Source: Streptomyces actinomycinicus (GTDB lineage: Bacteria > Actinomycetota > Actinomycetes > Streptomycetales > Streptomycetaceae). From it: 64,000 bases of DNA. The stretch is taken from assembly GCF_016741775.1 (NCBI RefSeq), contig NZ_JAERRK010000027.1:61447-125446 (forward strand), read 5' to 3'. This document shows positions 26,906-35,577 of this stretch, in pieces. The position numbers and the translations under genes are program-made. Position 1 is the stretch's first letter. Each line of letters begins with the position of its first letter. The notes under the pieces were generated by a model. That model had not been told where the DNA came from and did no database searches. It saw only the letters and a program-made list of their open reading frames with translations.

Positions 26906-28477
26906 TCACTCGGCCGCCGGGGCGGCGAGCGGAGCGGTCGGGGCGGCGGACGCGGCGTCCAGGCGGTGCTCGGCGAGCACGCCGGTGCGGTGCCGCTGGA
27001 CGAACCAGTAGTAGGCGAAGCCGCCGCCCGCGATGACCGCGACGAACAGGACGGCGCCCCAGCGCAGGTACCAGTGGTAGGGCGCGGCCGCGTTGTAGAC
27101 CGAGGCGCGCGGCCAGATCAGGTTGACCGTCATGACGGTGCCCCACACCACCGCGACGGCGTTGACGAGCAGTCCCCAGCGGCCCAGCGAGAACCGGCCC
27201 TCGCCGGCCGGCTGCCACCTGCCGCGCAGCCGGGCCACCAGCATCGGCACGGTGACGCCCAGGTAGGCGAGGTAGATCATGACGATGCCGATGCTCGTGA
27301 CGACCGTGAAGATCTGCGGCTGGCGGATGTTGACCACGAGGATCGCCAGCGCCAGCACACCGATGATCACGGCCGGCAGCACCGGGGTCCGGAAACGGGG
27401 GCTGACCCGGGCCAGCAGCGAGGACGCGGGCAGGTTGTTGTCCCGGGCCATCGCGAACGCCAGCCGGATCGCCGCGGTGTGCACGGCCAGCGCGCACACC
27501 GTGACCGCGATCAGCACGCACCACAGCATCCCCTTGCCCGCCGTCGGGCCGAGTACGTCGAGCACGATGTACTGCAGGCCGTCCGTGGACAGCTTGTCGC
27601 CCTTGAGGCTGGAGACGCTCATCAGGGCGAGCAGGAGGACGAGTCCGCCCAGGACGAAGGAGGCGACGATCGCGCGGATGATCGCGCGCGGTGCGTTGCG
27701 GGACGGGTCCAGGGACTCCTCACCGAGCGAGGCGGCGGTGTCGAAGCCGTACATGACGTACGCGGACGCCAGCGAGGCCACCAGGAACGCGCCCAGGTAA
27801 CCCGTCGAGTAGCCCGATCCCGTGTGGTTCGTCTGCATGACGACTTGAGGACCACGGGTGATGTGGACGGCGAAGAGGATGATCAATACAACGGTCGCGA
27901 TCAACTCGATGAATACACCCGCGGTGTTGATCGTGGCCATCAGCTTGACGCCGAAAGCATTGACCAGCGTGGTGAACAGGATCAACACGGCCGCCAGGAC
28001 GACCGCGTTGGTCGCCACGTCGTACGTGCCGGTGCCGTCCCCCACGAACTGGAAGAAGGACGAGATCTGCGGCAGCGTCAACTGGTAGGCGAGCGCGACG
28101 GCGGAGATGGACACGATGGACGCGATCAACATCATCCACCCGGCGAGCCAGCCGAGATGCGGATTGCCGACCTTCTTCGACCAGTTGTAGACCGAGCCCG
28201 CCACCGGGTAGCGGGCCGCCAGTTCGGCGAAGCACAGGGCCACCATGAACTGGCCGGCGAAGACCATCGGCCACGACCACCAGTAGGCGGGGCCGCCGCT
28301 GCCGTAACCGAAGTAGAACAGCTGGAAAGTGCCGGTGAGGATCGAGATGTAGCTGATCCCCGCGGCGAAGGTGTGGAAGTTGCCCAGGGTGCGCTTGAGT
28401 TCGGGCCGGTAGCCGAACTCGGCGAGTTCGGTGTCGTCGTGGCGGTCTGGTCCTGGCGATTGTTCGATGGTCGTCAT
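26906..28477 (-). CDS. APC-superfamily permease (amino acid/amine transporter)
   Basis: A 523-residue protein with about 12-14 membrane helices. The N-terminus has the APC block L-G-N-F-H-T-F-A-A-G-I-S-Y-I-S. The conserved Y-P-V-A-G-S-V-Y-N-W follows helix 3, and Y-G-F-D-T-A-A-S-L-G-E-E is in the middle. These resemble GABA/choline-type amino acid permeases of the ACT group. Position between the choline and betaine-aldehyde dehydrogenase genes suggests uptake of choline, betaine or a related methylamine. GAGGAG lies seven bases before the ATG at 28477. Confidence 0.85.
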   Translation of the reverse strand: MTTIEQSPGPDRHDDTELAEFGYRPELKRTLGNFHTFAAGISYISILTGTFQLFYFGYGSGGPAYWWSWPMVFAGQFMVALCFAELAARYPVAGSVYNWSKKVGNPHLGWLAGWMMLIASIVSISAVALAYQLTLPQISSFFQFVGDGTGTYDVATNAVVLAAVLILFTTLVNAFGVKLMATINTAGVFIELIATVVLIILFAVHITRGPQVVMQTNHTGSGYSTGYLGAFLVASLASAYVMYGFDTAASLGEESLDPSRNAPRAIIRAIVASFVLGGLVLLLALMSVSSLKGDKLSTDGLQYIVLDVLGPTAGKGMLWCVLIAVTVCALAVHTAAIRLAFAMARDNNLPASSLLARVSPRFRTPVLPAVIIGVLALAILVVNIRQPQIFTVVTSIGIVMIYLAYLGVTVPMLVARLRGRWQPAGEGRFSLGRWGLLVNAVAVVWGTVMTVNLIWPRASVYNAAAPYHWYLRWGAVLFVAVIAGGGFAYYWFVQRHRTGVLAEHRLDAASAAPTAPLAAPAAE

Positions 28478-28556
28478 GAGCGGACTCCTCGTGGGCCTGG
28501 GGGAGGACGGGCAGCGGCCCCTGCGGGTGCCGGTGGCGGGAGGCCGGTCGGTCCGG

Positions 28557-30023
28557 TCAGCCGAACCAGCCCTGCGGCGCCGGCGCGGTGTTGCGCCAGA
28601 TGTGTTTCGTCTCGCGGTACTCGGCGAGTCCCGCCGGTCCGAGTTCGCGGCCGAACCCGGACTGCTTGTAACCACCCCACTCGGCCTGCGGCACGTACGG
28701 GTGGTAGTCGTTGATCCAGACCGTGCCGAGCCGCAGCCCCGCCGCGACCCGGGCGGCCCTGGCCTCGTCCCCGGTCCACACGGCGCCCGCAAGGCCGTAG
28801 ACCGTGTCGTTGGCGAGCCGGACCGCCTCCTCCTCGGTGGCGAACCGTTCCACGGTCAGCACCGGGCCGAAGGACTCCTCCCGGACCACCGACATCCCGC
28901 TCGTACAGGCGTCCAGGACGGTCGGCAGGTAGTAGAAGCCCGAGTCGTAGCCAGGCCCGGCGGGCCGGGCGCCGCCGCAGCGCAGCACCGCACCCTCCGC
29001 GAGTCCCCTGGCCACGTACGCCTCGACCTTCGACCGGTGCGCCGCCGAGATCAGCGGCCCGGTCTGCGCCCGCTCGTCGAACGGCCCGCCCGGCCGGATC
29101 AGCCGCGCCCGCCGCACGACCTCGTCCACGAACCGGTCGTGCAGAGAGTCCTCGACCAGCAGCCGGGCCCCGGCCGAGCAGACCTGCCCGGAATGCAGGA
29201 ACACCGCTGTCAGCGCCATGTCGACGGCCGCTTCGAAGTCGGCGTCCGCGAAGACGATGTTGGGGTTCTTCCCGCCGAGTTCCAGAGCCACCTTCTTCAC
29301 CGTGCCGGCCGCCGCCGCCATGAGGCGCCGGCCGGTCTGCAGGCCCCCGGTGAAGGAGAGCAGGTCGACATCCGGGTGGTCGCCGAGCGGGGCGCCCGCC
29401 TCCGGGCCGGCGCCCGGCACCAGGTTGGCCACGCCCGGCGGCAGCCCGGCCTCGGCCAGCAGGCGTACCAGGTGGATCGCTGTGTGCGGGGTCAGCTCGC
29501 TGGGTTTCAGCACGAAGGTGTTGCCGGCCGCGAGCGCCGGGGCGACCTTCCACGCCGTCTGCAGCAGCGGGTAGTTCCAGGGCGTGATCAGCGCGCAGAC
29601 GCCGACCGGCTCGTACACCACCCGGCTGTCGACGTCGTCCCGCCCGGTGTCGATGACCCGGCCGTTCTCACCGGCGATGAGCCGGCCGAAGTAGCGGAAA
29701 CAGCCGACGACGTCGTCGATGTCGTACGCGCTCTCCACCAGGCGCTTGCCCGTGTCCAGGGACTCGGCGCGGGCCAGGTCCGCCTTGTCGCGCACGAGGA
29801 GGTCCGCGACCTTGAGCAGCAGGTCACCGCGCTCGGCTGCCGGTGTCCGCGGCCAGGGTCCCGAGTCGAACGCCCGCCGGGCCGCCGCGACGGCCTCCAC
29901 CGTGTCCTTGCCGCCGCCCTCGTCCACCACCCCGACCAGCGAGCCGTCGGCGGGACAGCGGATCTCCCGGGTGCGCTCGTCCAGGGCGCTGCGCCACACG
30001 CCGTCGATGTGGAGATCAGGCAC
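28557..30023 (-). CDS. betB: Aldehyde dehydrogenase, probable betaine-aldehyde dehydrogenase
   Basis: A 488-residue NAD(P)-dependent aldehyde dehydrogenase of normal length. Catalytic C282 sits in G-Q-V-C-S-A-G and the general base E248 in L-E-L-G-G-K, with the canonical 34-residue spacing. The cofactor loop contains T-P-W-N-Y-P and F-T-G-G. It should oxidise betaine aldehyde to glycine betaine, an assignment based on the operon. GTG at 30023 overlaps the TGA of the upstream Rieske oxygenase gene by eight bases. Confidence 0.87.
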   Translation of the reverse strand: MPDLHIDGVWRSALDERTREIRCPADGSLVGVVDEGGGKDTVEAVAAARRAFDSGPWPRTPAAERGDLLLKVADLLVRDKADLARAESLDTGKRLVESAYDIDDVVGCFRYFGRLIAGENGRVIDTGRDDVDSRVVYEPVGVCALITPWNYPLLQTAWKVAPALAAGNTFVLKPSELTPHTAIHLVRLLAEAGLPPGVANLVPGAGPEAGAPLGDHPDVDLLSFTGGLQTGRRLMAAAAGTVKKVALELGGKNPNIVFADADFEAAVDMALTAVFLHSGQVCSAGARLLVEDSLHDRFVDEVVRRARLIRPGGPFDERAQTGPLISAAHRSKVEAYVARGLAEGAVLRCGGARPAGPGYDSGFYYLPTVLDACTSGMSVVREESFGPVLTVERFATEEEAVRLANDTVYGLAGAVWTGDEARAARVAAGLRLGTVWINDYHPYVPQAEWGGYKQSGFGRELGPAGLAEYRETKHIWRNTAPAPQGWFG

Positions 30024-31191
30024 GGGCGTCTCCCTCGTCTCGCAGGCGCCCCGCGTCTCTTCCGCCTCCGGCGTCTCCCAGCCGGGACAGCAGCCACTCG
30101 TGGAAGACGCCGAGGTGGTGTTCGCTGGGGACCAGCACGCCCCCCTCGCGGTACGCGCGCGAGGACATCGCCGGCTGGGTGCGCTCGCACGCCTCGAAGT
30201 CCTGGGCGTTCACCCGGTGGAACAGTTCCACGGACTTCGACACGTCCGCGCCCGACGCCACCACCTCGGGCGCGTACAGCCAGTCGCACTCCACCACCGT
30301 GCGGTCCGCGGCCAGCGGGAACATGCGGTGCAGGATGACGTGGTCCGGGACGAGGTTGACGAAAACGGTCGGCTTGATCGTGATGGCGTAGTAGCGGCGG
30401 TCCTGGTCCGTGGTGACCGCGGGGAGCGTGGCGAAGCCCTCGCTGCCGTCCACCGTGAAGCCCTTGATCTCCTGACCGAACTCCGCGCCGTGGCCGACGT
30501 AGTACTGGGCCGCGTAGCCGTCCGCGAACTCCGGCAGCACCTCGGTGAGTTCGGGGTGGATCGTCGCGCAGTGGTAGCACTCCATGAAGTTCTCGACGAT
30601 CAGCTTCCAGTTGGCCCGCACGTCGTAGGTGATGCGCCTGCCGAGGGCCAGCCGCTCGCTTCCGTAGTGCTCGATGGCGGCGGGGTCGCCCAGCCGTTCC
30701 ACGGCCGCGTGCATCACCGTGTGCTCGAAGGAGGGCGGTTCGTCGGCGAGGCACACCCAGGCGTAGCCCAGCCACTCACGCAGGGACACCTTGATCAACC
30801 CGTACGCGACCCGGTCGACGTCAGGCATGTTGATCAAGTTGGGGGCGGCGATCAACCTGCCGTCAAGGTCGTACGTCCATGCGTGGTAAGGGCACTGCAG
30901 GGTACGCCGCACCTCGCCGGACTCCTCGGTGCACAGCCGTGCCCCTCGGTGCCGGCACACATTGAGGAAGGCGCGCAGCTCGCCGGTGCGGGCGCGGGTG
31001 ATGAGGACGCTCTCACGGCCCACCTGGACCGTGCGGAACGCGCCGGGCCGGTCCAGGTCGGCGCTGCGGACGGCGCAGAACCACATCGACTCGAACAGTT
31101 TCTCCTGCTCCAGCCGGAAGACCTCCGGGTCGGTGTAGTAGTGACCCGGAAGCGTCGCGATGAGGCTCGGGGAGATCGGGGTCGTCGTCAC
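30016..31191 (-). CDS. gbcA: Rieske oxygenase alpha subunit, probable glycine betaine demethylase GbcA
   Basis: A 391-residue ring-hydroxylating-type oxygenase. The [2Fe-2S] Rieske ligands are C79-x-H81 and C100-x2-H103. The mononuclear iron site is in N-W-K-L-I-V-E-N-F-M-E-C-Y-H-C-A-T-I-H. The family includes GbcA, which removes one methyl group from glycine betaine as formaldehyde, giving dimethylglycine. The flanking dimethylglycine oxidase and sarcosine oxidase genes match that role. It needs an electron donor: no GbcB-type reductase is in the operon, but a Rieske ferredoxin and FAD reductase are encoded at 38046-39577. GTG start with GAGGAG seven bases upstream. Confidence 0.85.
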   Translation of the reverse strand: MTTTPISPSLIATLPGHYYTDPEVFRLEQEKLFESMWFCAVRSADLDRPGAFRTVQVGRESVLITRARTGELRAFLNVCRHRGARLCTEESGEVRRTLQCPYHAWTYDLDGRLIAAPNLINMPDVDRVAYGLIKVSLREWLGYAWVCLADEPPSFEHTVMHAAVERLGDPAAIEHYGSERLALGRRITYDVRANWKLIVENFMECYHCATIHPELTEVLPEFADGYAAQYYVGHGAEFGQEIKGFTVDGSEGFATLPAVTTDQDRRYYAITIKPTVFVNLVPDHVILHRMFPLAADRTVVECDWLYAPEVVASGADVSKSVELFHRVNAQDFEACERTQPAMSSRAYREGGVLVPSEHHLGVFHEWLLSRLGDAGGGRDAGRLRDEGDARA

Positions 31192-31201
31192 GGCGGACTC
31201 C

Positions 31202-32392
31202 TCAGGCGGACGCGGCGGCGGTGGAAGTCCCGTCGCCCGAGCGAAGTCGGGGGTCGGGGCGGGCGGGGTCGAACAGGCCGATCGGGTGCGCGGTGGTACC
31301 GGTGAGCGCCAGATCGGCCAGGATCTCGCCGACCACCGGTACGAACTTGAAGCCGTGTCCGGAGAAACCGCAGGCCACCGTCACCGACTCCGGGTGTGCG
31401 GGGTGCCGGGCGATCACGAAGTGCTCGTCCGGGGTGTTGGTGTACATGCAGGTCGCTGCCTTGAGGAAGGTGCCGGGCAGGTCCGGGATGCAGCGGGACA
31501 TGTGGTCCGCCATGGCCCGGATCTCGTGCGGGTGCACGGTCCGGTCGATGGTCTCGGGGCTCGTCACCCGGCCCTTTCTGAAGAAGGCGACCTTGGCCCC
31601 CCGTCCGGGACCGTCGATGGCAGGGAAGCCGTACACCTGGACGCCGGCCGCGTCCTCCCAGACGTAGATCGGATGGTGCCCGGGGACGAACCGGGCGGTG
31701 CCGCCCTTGGGCTGGAACCAGTACATGATCTGCCGTTCGACCGTGAACGGCACCCCGACGTCGGTCAGCAACTGCGGTGCCCACGCACCCGGGCAGATCA
31801 CCAGCTGCCCTGCCGTGTACGTGTTCTCGGCCGTGTGCACGCGCACCCCGTCCCGGTACGGCTCCCACCGCAGCATCGCTTCCTCGAAGTGCAGTTCGGC
31901 GCCCTGCCGGGTGGCCAGCTGGAGGTGCGCGGCGACGGTGTTCTCGGGCCGGAGCAGGCCGGCCTTCTTCTCGTAGAGGGCCACCTCGTCGTCGTCCGGG
32001 TTCAGCGTCGGGAAGCGGCGGCGGATCTCCCCGGCGTCGAGCATCTCGTGCGGCAGGTCCCACTGCAGCGCCGAGCGCAGTGAGCCGGCGACGGTCCGTG
32101 AATCCGGGCGCCCGACCATCACGCCGCCGCAGAGCACGGCGATCTCCCGGCCGGTGGCCCGCTCCAGGTCCTCGTACAGCTCGTAGGCGCGCAGCAGCAG
32201 CGGCACATAGGCCGGGTCCTCGAAGTACGACTGCCGGGTGACCCGCGAACCGCCGTGGCTGGAGCCGCGGTTGTGGACGGGGCCGAACTTCTCCAGGCCG
32301 AGGACGCGGGCGCCGCGCGCGGACAGGTGGTGGGCGGCGGCGCTGCCCATGCCGCCGAGACCGATGACGATGACGTCGTACGACGGTGACAC
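31202..32392 (-). CDS. Monomeric sarcosine oxidase-like FAD enzyme
   Basis: A 396-residue flavoprotein of the monomeric sarcosine oxidase/N-methyl amino acid oxidase family. The N-terminal G-L-G-G-M-G-S-A dinucleotide motif is followed by R-G-S-S-H-G-G-S-R. The covalent FAD cysteine is C315 in K-A-A-T-C-M-Y-T-N-T-P, the same number as in the well-studied Bacillus enzyme. It should convert sarcosine to glycine, formaldehyde and H2O2, the last demethylation step in this operon. GTG at 32392 has AGGAGG six bases upstream. No catalase gene is seen nearby. Confidence 0.88.
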   Translation of the reverse strand: MSPSYDVIVIGLGGMGSAAAHHLSARGARVLGLEKFGPVHNRGSSHGGSRVTRQSYFEDPAYVPLLLRAYELYEDLERATGREIAVLCGGVMVGRPDSRTVAGSLRSALQWDLPHEMLDAGEIRRRFPTLNPDDDEVALYEKKAGLLRPENTVAAHLQLATRQGAELHFEEAMLRWEPYRDGVRVHTAENTYTAGQLVICPGAWAPQLLTDVGVPFTVERQIMYWFQPKGGTARFVPGHHPIYVWEDAAGVQVYGFPAIDGPGRGAKVAFFRKGRVTSPETIDRTVHPHEIRAMADHMSRCIPDLPGTFLKAATCMYTNTPDEHFVIARHPAHPESVTVACGFSGHGFKFVPVVGEILADLALTGTTAHPIGLFDPARPDPRLRSGDGTSTAAASA

Positions 32393-32401
32393 GGACGCCT
32401 C

Positions 32402-34906
32402 CTAGCGACGGATACGGGTCATCTTCGGGTCGAACAGCGGCTCGTCGGCGACCGTGGCGGGCACCTTCTCGCCGAAGTACTCGATGTGGACGCCTGTTCC
32501 GGTGGTGAGACCGGCCGGGAGCCAGGCGTAGGCGACGCAGCGGCCGAGGGTGTAGCCGTACGCGGCGCTGGTCACGTAGCCGGCGGGCGTGCCGTCGACG
32601 AACACGGGCTCCTTGCCGAGGACGACGGTGGCCGGGTCGTCCAGCAGCAGCGGCGTGAGCCGGCGGGCGGGTTCACCGGAGTGCCGGAGCGCGGCCTTGC
32701 CGACGAAGTCCTCCTTGTCCATGCGGACGGCGAAACCCAGGCCCGCCTCGAACGGATTGTGTTCGTCGGTCATGTCGGTGCCCCAGGCCCGGTAGCCCTT
32801 CTCCAGACGCAGGGAGTTGAACGCGGAGCGGCCTGCGGCGATCACCCCGAGTCCCTGCCCGGCCTCCCACAGCGTGTCCCATAGCCTGAGGCCCAGGTCG
32901 GCGGTGGTGTACAGCTCCCAGCCCAGCTCGCCGACATAGCTCAGCCGCATCGCCGTGACCGGCACGTGTCCCAGGTACGTCTGCTTCGCCCGGAAGTAGC
33001 CGAAGCCCTCGTGGGAGAAGTCGTCCCGCGTGAGCGGCTGGACGAGTTCGCGGGCGAGCGGCCCCCAGACGCCGATGCAGCACGTGCCCGCGGTGATGTC
33101 CCGGACCTGTACGCCGGGGGGTGCGTGGCGGAGCAGCCGGTCCAGGTCGGCGGGGGAGTTGGCGCCCACTTGGAAGCGGTCGGGGGCGAGCCGGGCGACG
33201 GTGAGGTCGGAGCGGATGCCTCCGGTCTCGTCCAGGAGGAGGGTGTAGGTGACCGCGCCGGGCTTCTTGCGAAGGTTGTTGCTGGTCATGCGGTCGAGGA
33301 AGGCGAGGGCGCCGGGGCCGGTGACCTCCAGGCGGCGCAGCGGGGTCATGTCGTAGAGGGCGACCCGCTCGCGGGTGGCCGTCGCTTCGGCGGCGGCGAT
33401 GGGGGACCAGTAGCGAGCCGCCCAGGCGTCGCGTTCGGGCAGACCGCCGAGGGCGTGCACGAGCGGGGCGTTCGCCTCGTACCAGTGCGGGCGCTCCCAG
33501 CCGGTGCCCTCCAGGAAGAACGCGCCGAGCTGCTGCTGGCGGGCGTAGAAGGGGCTGACTCGCAGCGGACGCGGCTGCTCCACCAGTTGCAGCGGGTGCA
33601 GGACGTCGTACACCTCGACGAACTGCTGTGAGCCGCGTTCACGGACGTACGACGGTGAACGCTGTGCGTCCTCGAAGCGGGTGAGGTCGCACTCGTGCAC
33701 GTCGATCGACGGCCGTCCGTCGACCATCCACTCGGCGACCGCCCTGGCCACCCCGGCGGAGTGGGTCACCCAGACCGCCTCGGCCAGCCAGAAGCCCCGC
33801 AGCCGCCGTGCCTCACCGAGCACCGGCATGCCGTCCGGCGTGAACGAGAAGACCCCGTTGAACCCGGCCTCGATCAGGCTCTCGCGCAGCGCCGGCAGCA
33901 GCCGGCGGCAGTCCTCCCAGCTCGGTGCCCAGTCCTCGACGGTGAACGGGAACGAGGACGGCATCTCCATGTCCCGGGCACGCGCCTCGTCGTACGCCGG
34001 GACCGTGAACGGATCGACCGGCATCGGCCGGTGCGCGTACGAGCCGATCCCGATGCGGTCGGCGTGCTCACGGAAGTACAGGTCGCGGTCCTGGAAGCGG
34101 AGGATGGGCCGCGTGGCGTCGGCCGTGGTGCCGCTCAGCTCCGGCAGCGGCCCCGTCTTCGCGTACTGGTGCGCGAGGGGCTGCAGCGGTACGTCGACGC
34201 CGGCCATGCGGCCGATGACGGGCCCCCAGAATCCGGCCGCGGAGACCACGTGGTCGGCCGGGAAAGCACCCCGGTCGGTGACCACCGCGGTGACCCGGCC
34301 GTCCTGCCGCTCGATGCCGGTGACGGTGTGCCGGTCCAGGAAACGGGCGCCACGCGCGGTCGCCCGGTCCATCTGGGCGCGGGCCGCGAGCAGAGCCCGG
34401 GCCAGGCCGTCCTCGGGGGTGTGGAAGCCGCCGAGGACGACCGACTCGTCCAGCAGCGGCCACAGTTCCTTGCAGCGGGCCGGGCTCACGACCTCGCCAC
34501 GGATGCCCCAGGAGGCGGCGTAACCGGCCCGGCGGTGCAGGTCGGCCAGGCGTTCGGGGGTGGTCGCCAGCTCCAGTCCGCCGACCTGGTCGAAGCAGGA
34601 GACGCCGTCCGCGTCCAGGGAGCGGAACTTCTCCACGGTGTACTTGGCGAACTCGGCGAGGGTCCTGGACGGGCTGGTGCGGAAGACGAGTCCGGGCGCG
34701 TGCGAGGTCGAGCCGCCGGGGGAGGGCAGCGGACCCTGCTCGAGGACGGTGACGTCGGTCCAGCCGCGCGCGGTCAGCTCGTCGGCGAGGGAGCAGCCGA
34801 CGATGCCGGCGCCGATGACGACCACGCGGGGGCCGACGGTGCGGGTTGCGCCGGTGCTGTGCCGGGTGCGGGCCGTGCCGGGCTGGTCTTCGGATGTGCT
34901 GGACAT
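32402..34906 (-). CDS. Dimethylglycine oxidase/dehydrogenase (FAD domain fused to GcvT domain)
   Basis: An 834-residue bifunctional enzyme. Residues ~25-430 form a DAO-type FAD domain (V-V-V-I-G-A-G-I-V-G-C-S-L) with the covalent flavin histidine H69 in S-T-S-H-A-P-G, matching the position in Arthrobacter dimethylglycine oxidase (about 830 residues). The C-terminal half is a glycine-cleavage T-protein-like folate domain (Y-D-M-T-P-L-R-R-L-E-V-T-G, then E-K-G-Y-R-A-W-G-T-D-M). It demethylates dimethylglycine to sarcosine, passing the one-carbon unit to tetrahydrofolate or releasing formaldehyde. It starts 44 bases after the metallo-hydrolase gene. Confidence 0.9.
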   Translation of the reverse strand: MSSTSEDQPGTARTRHSTGATRTVGPRVVVIGAGIVGCSLADELTARGWTDVTVLEQGPLPSPGGSTSHAPGLVFRTSPSRTLAEFAKYTVEKFRSLDADGVSCFDQVGGLELATTPERLADLHRRAGYAASWGIRGEVVSPARCKELWPLLDESVVLGGFHTPEDGLARALLAARAQMDRATARGARFLDRHTVTGIERQDGRVTAVVTDRGAFPADHVVSAAGFWGPVIGRMAGVDVPLQPLAHQYAKTGPLPELSGTTADATRPILRFQDRDLYFREHADRIGIGSYAHRPMPVDPFTVPAYDEARARDMEMPSSFPFTVEDWAPSWEDCRRLLPALRESLIEAGFNGVFSFTPDGMPVLGEARRLRGFWLAEAVWVTHSAGVARAVAEWMVDGRPSIDVHECDLTRFEDAQRSPSYVRERGSQQFVEVYDVLHPLQLVEQPRPLRVSPFYARQQQLGAFFLEGTGWERPHWYEANAPLVHALGGLPERDAWAARYWSPIAAAEATATRERVALYDMTPLRRLEVTGPGALAFLDRMTSNNLRKKPGAVTYTLLLDETGGIRSDLTVARLAPDRFQVGANSPADLDRLLRHAPPGVQVRDITAGTCCIGVWGPLARELVQPLTRDDFSHEGFGYFRAKQTYLGHVPVTAMRLSYVGELGWELYTTADLGLRLWDTLWEAGQGLGVIAAGRSAFNSLRLEKGYRAWGTDMTDEHNPFEAGLGFAVRMDKEDFVGKAALRHSGEPARRLTPLLLDDPATVVLGKEPVFVDGTPAGYVTSAAYGYTLGRCVAYAWLPAGLTTGTGVHIEYFGEKVPATVADEPLFDPKMTRIRR

Positions 34907-34950
34907 GCCCCTCCTTGTGGTGGCGGGGACGGCAGAGGGCGGGAGGCCGC

Positions 34951-35577
34951 TCAGGCGGCCGGGACGTTCGGCCGCTCGGCGGCGACCGTCGTGTCCTCGC
35001 CGTGGCCGGTGCGGACGACGGTGGTCCCCGGCAGGGTGAGCAGCCGCGTGCGGAGCGACTCCTCGATGGCCGGGCGGTCGGAGTACGAGCGGCCGGTGGC
35101 GCCGGGGCCGCCGTGGAACAGGGTGTCGCCGGTGAAGACGGCGTCGAGGAAGGGGGCGTACAGGCAGCAGCTGCCCCAGGTGTGGCCCGGGGTGTGCACG
35201 ACCTGTACCTCGATGCCGGCGACCGGGAGGACGCGGCCGTCGGACAGCTCACCGTCCGGCTTGCGGTCCGGGTGCGTCTGGGACCACAGCTCGAGGTCGG
35301 CGGGGTGGAGCAGGACGGGGGCGCCGGTGAGGGCGGAGAGCGCGGGCGCCGCGCCGATGTGGTCGTCGTGGGCGTGGGTGCAGACGACGGCACGGACCCG
35401 GCGGCCTGCGGTGGCCCGGTGGATCGCCCCCGCGTCGTGCGCGGCGTCCACGACCAGCACCTCCTCGTCGTCACCGATCAGCCAGACGTTGTTCTTGACG
35501 TCGAAGGTCTGGCCGTCCAGGCTGAACGTGCCGGAGGTGACGACCCGCTCGACACGTACGGCCCCGTGCACACTCAC
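34951..35577 (-). CDS. MBL-fold metallo-hydrolase paired with the mycothiol dehydrogenase
   Basis: A 208-residue metallo-beta-lactamase-fold hydrolase with the metal motif T-H-A-H-D-D-H-I-G, a downstream H-T-P-G-H-T-W-G and F-T-G-D-T-L-F. Size and gene pairing match the hydrolase regularly found beside actinobacterial S-(hydroxymethyl)mycothiol dehydrogenase. Hydrolysis of S-formylmycothiol to formate and mycothiol is a plausible role, inferred by analogy with the glutathione route. Its GTG overlaps the TGA of that gene (GTGA), so the two proteins are made together. Confidence 0.85.
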   Translation of the reverse strand: MSVHGAVRVERVVTSGTFSLDGQTFDVKNNVWLIGDDEEVLVVDAAHDAGAIHRATAGRRVRAVVCTHAHDDHIGAAPALSALTGAPVLLHPADLELWSQTHPDRKPDGELSDGRVLPVAGIEVQVVHTPGHTWGSCCLYAPFLDAVFTGDTLFHGGPGATGRSYSDRPAIEESLRTRLLTLPGTTVVRTGHGEDTTVAAERPNVPAA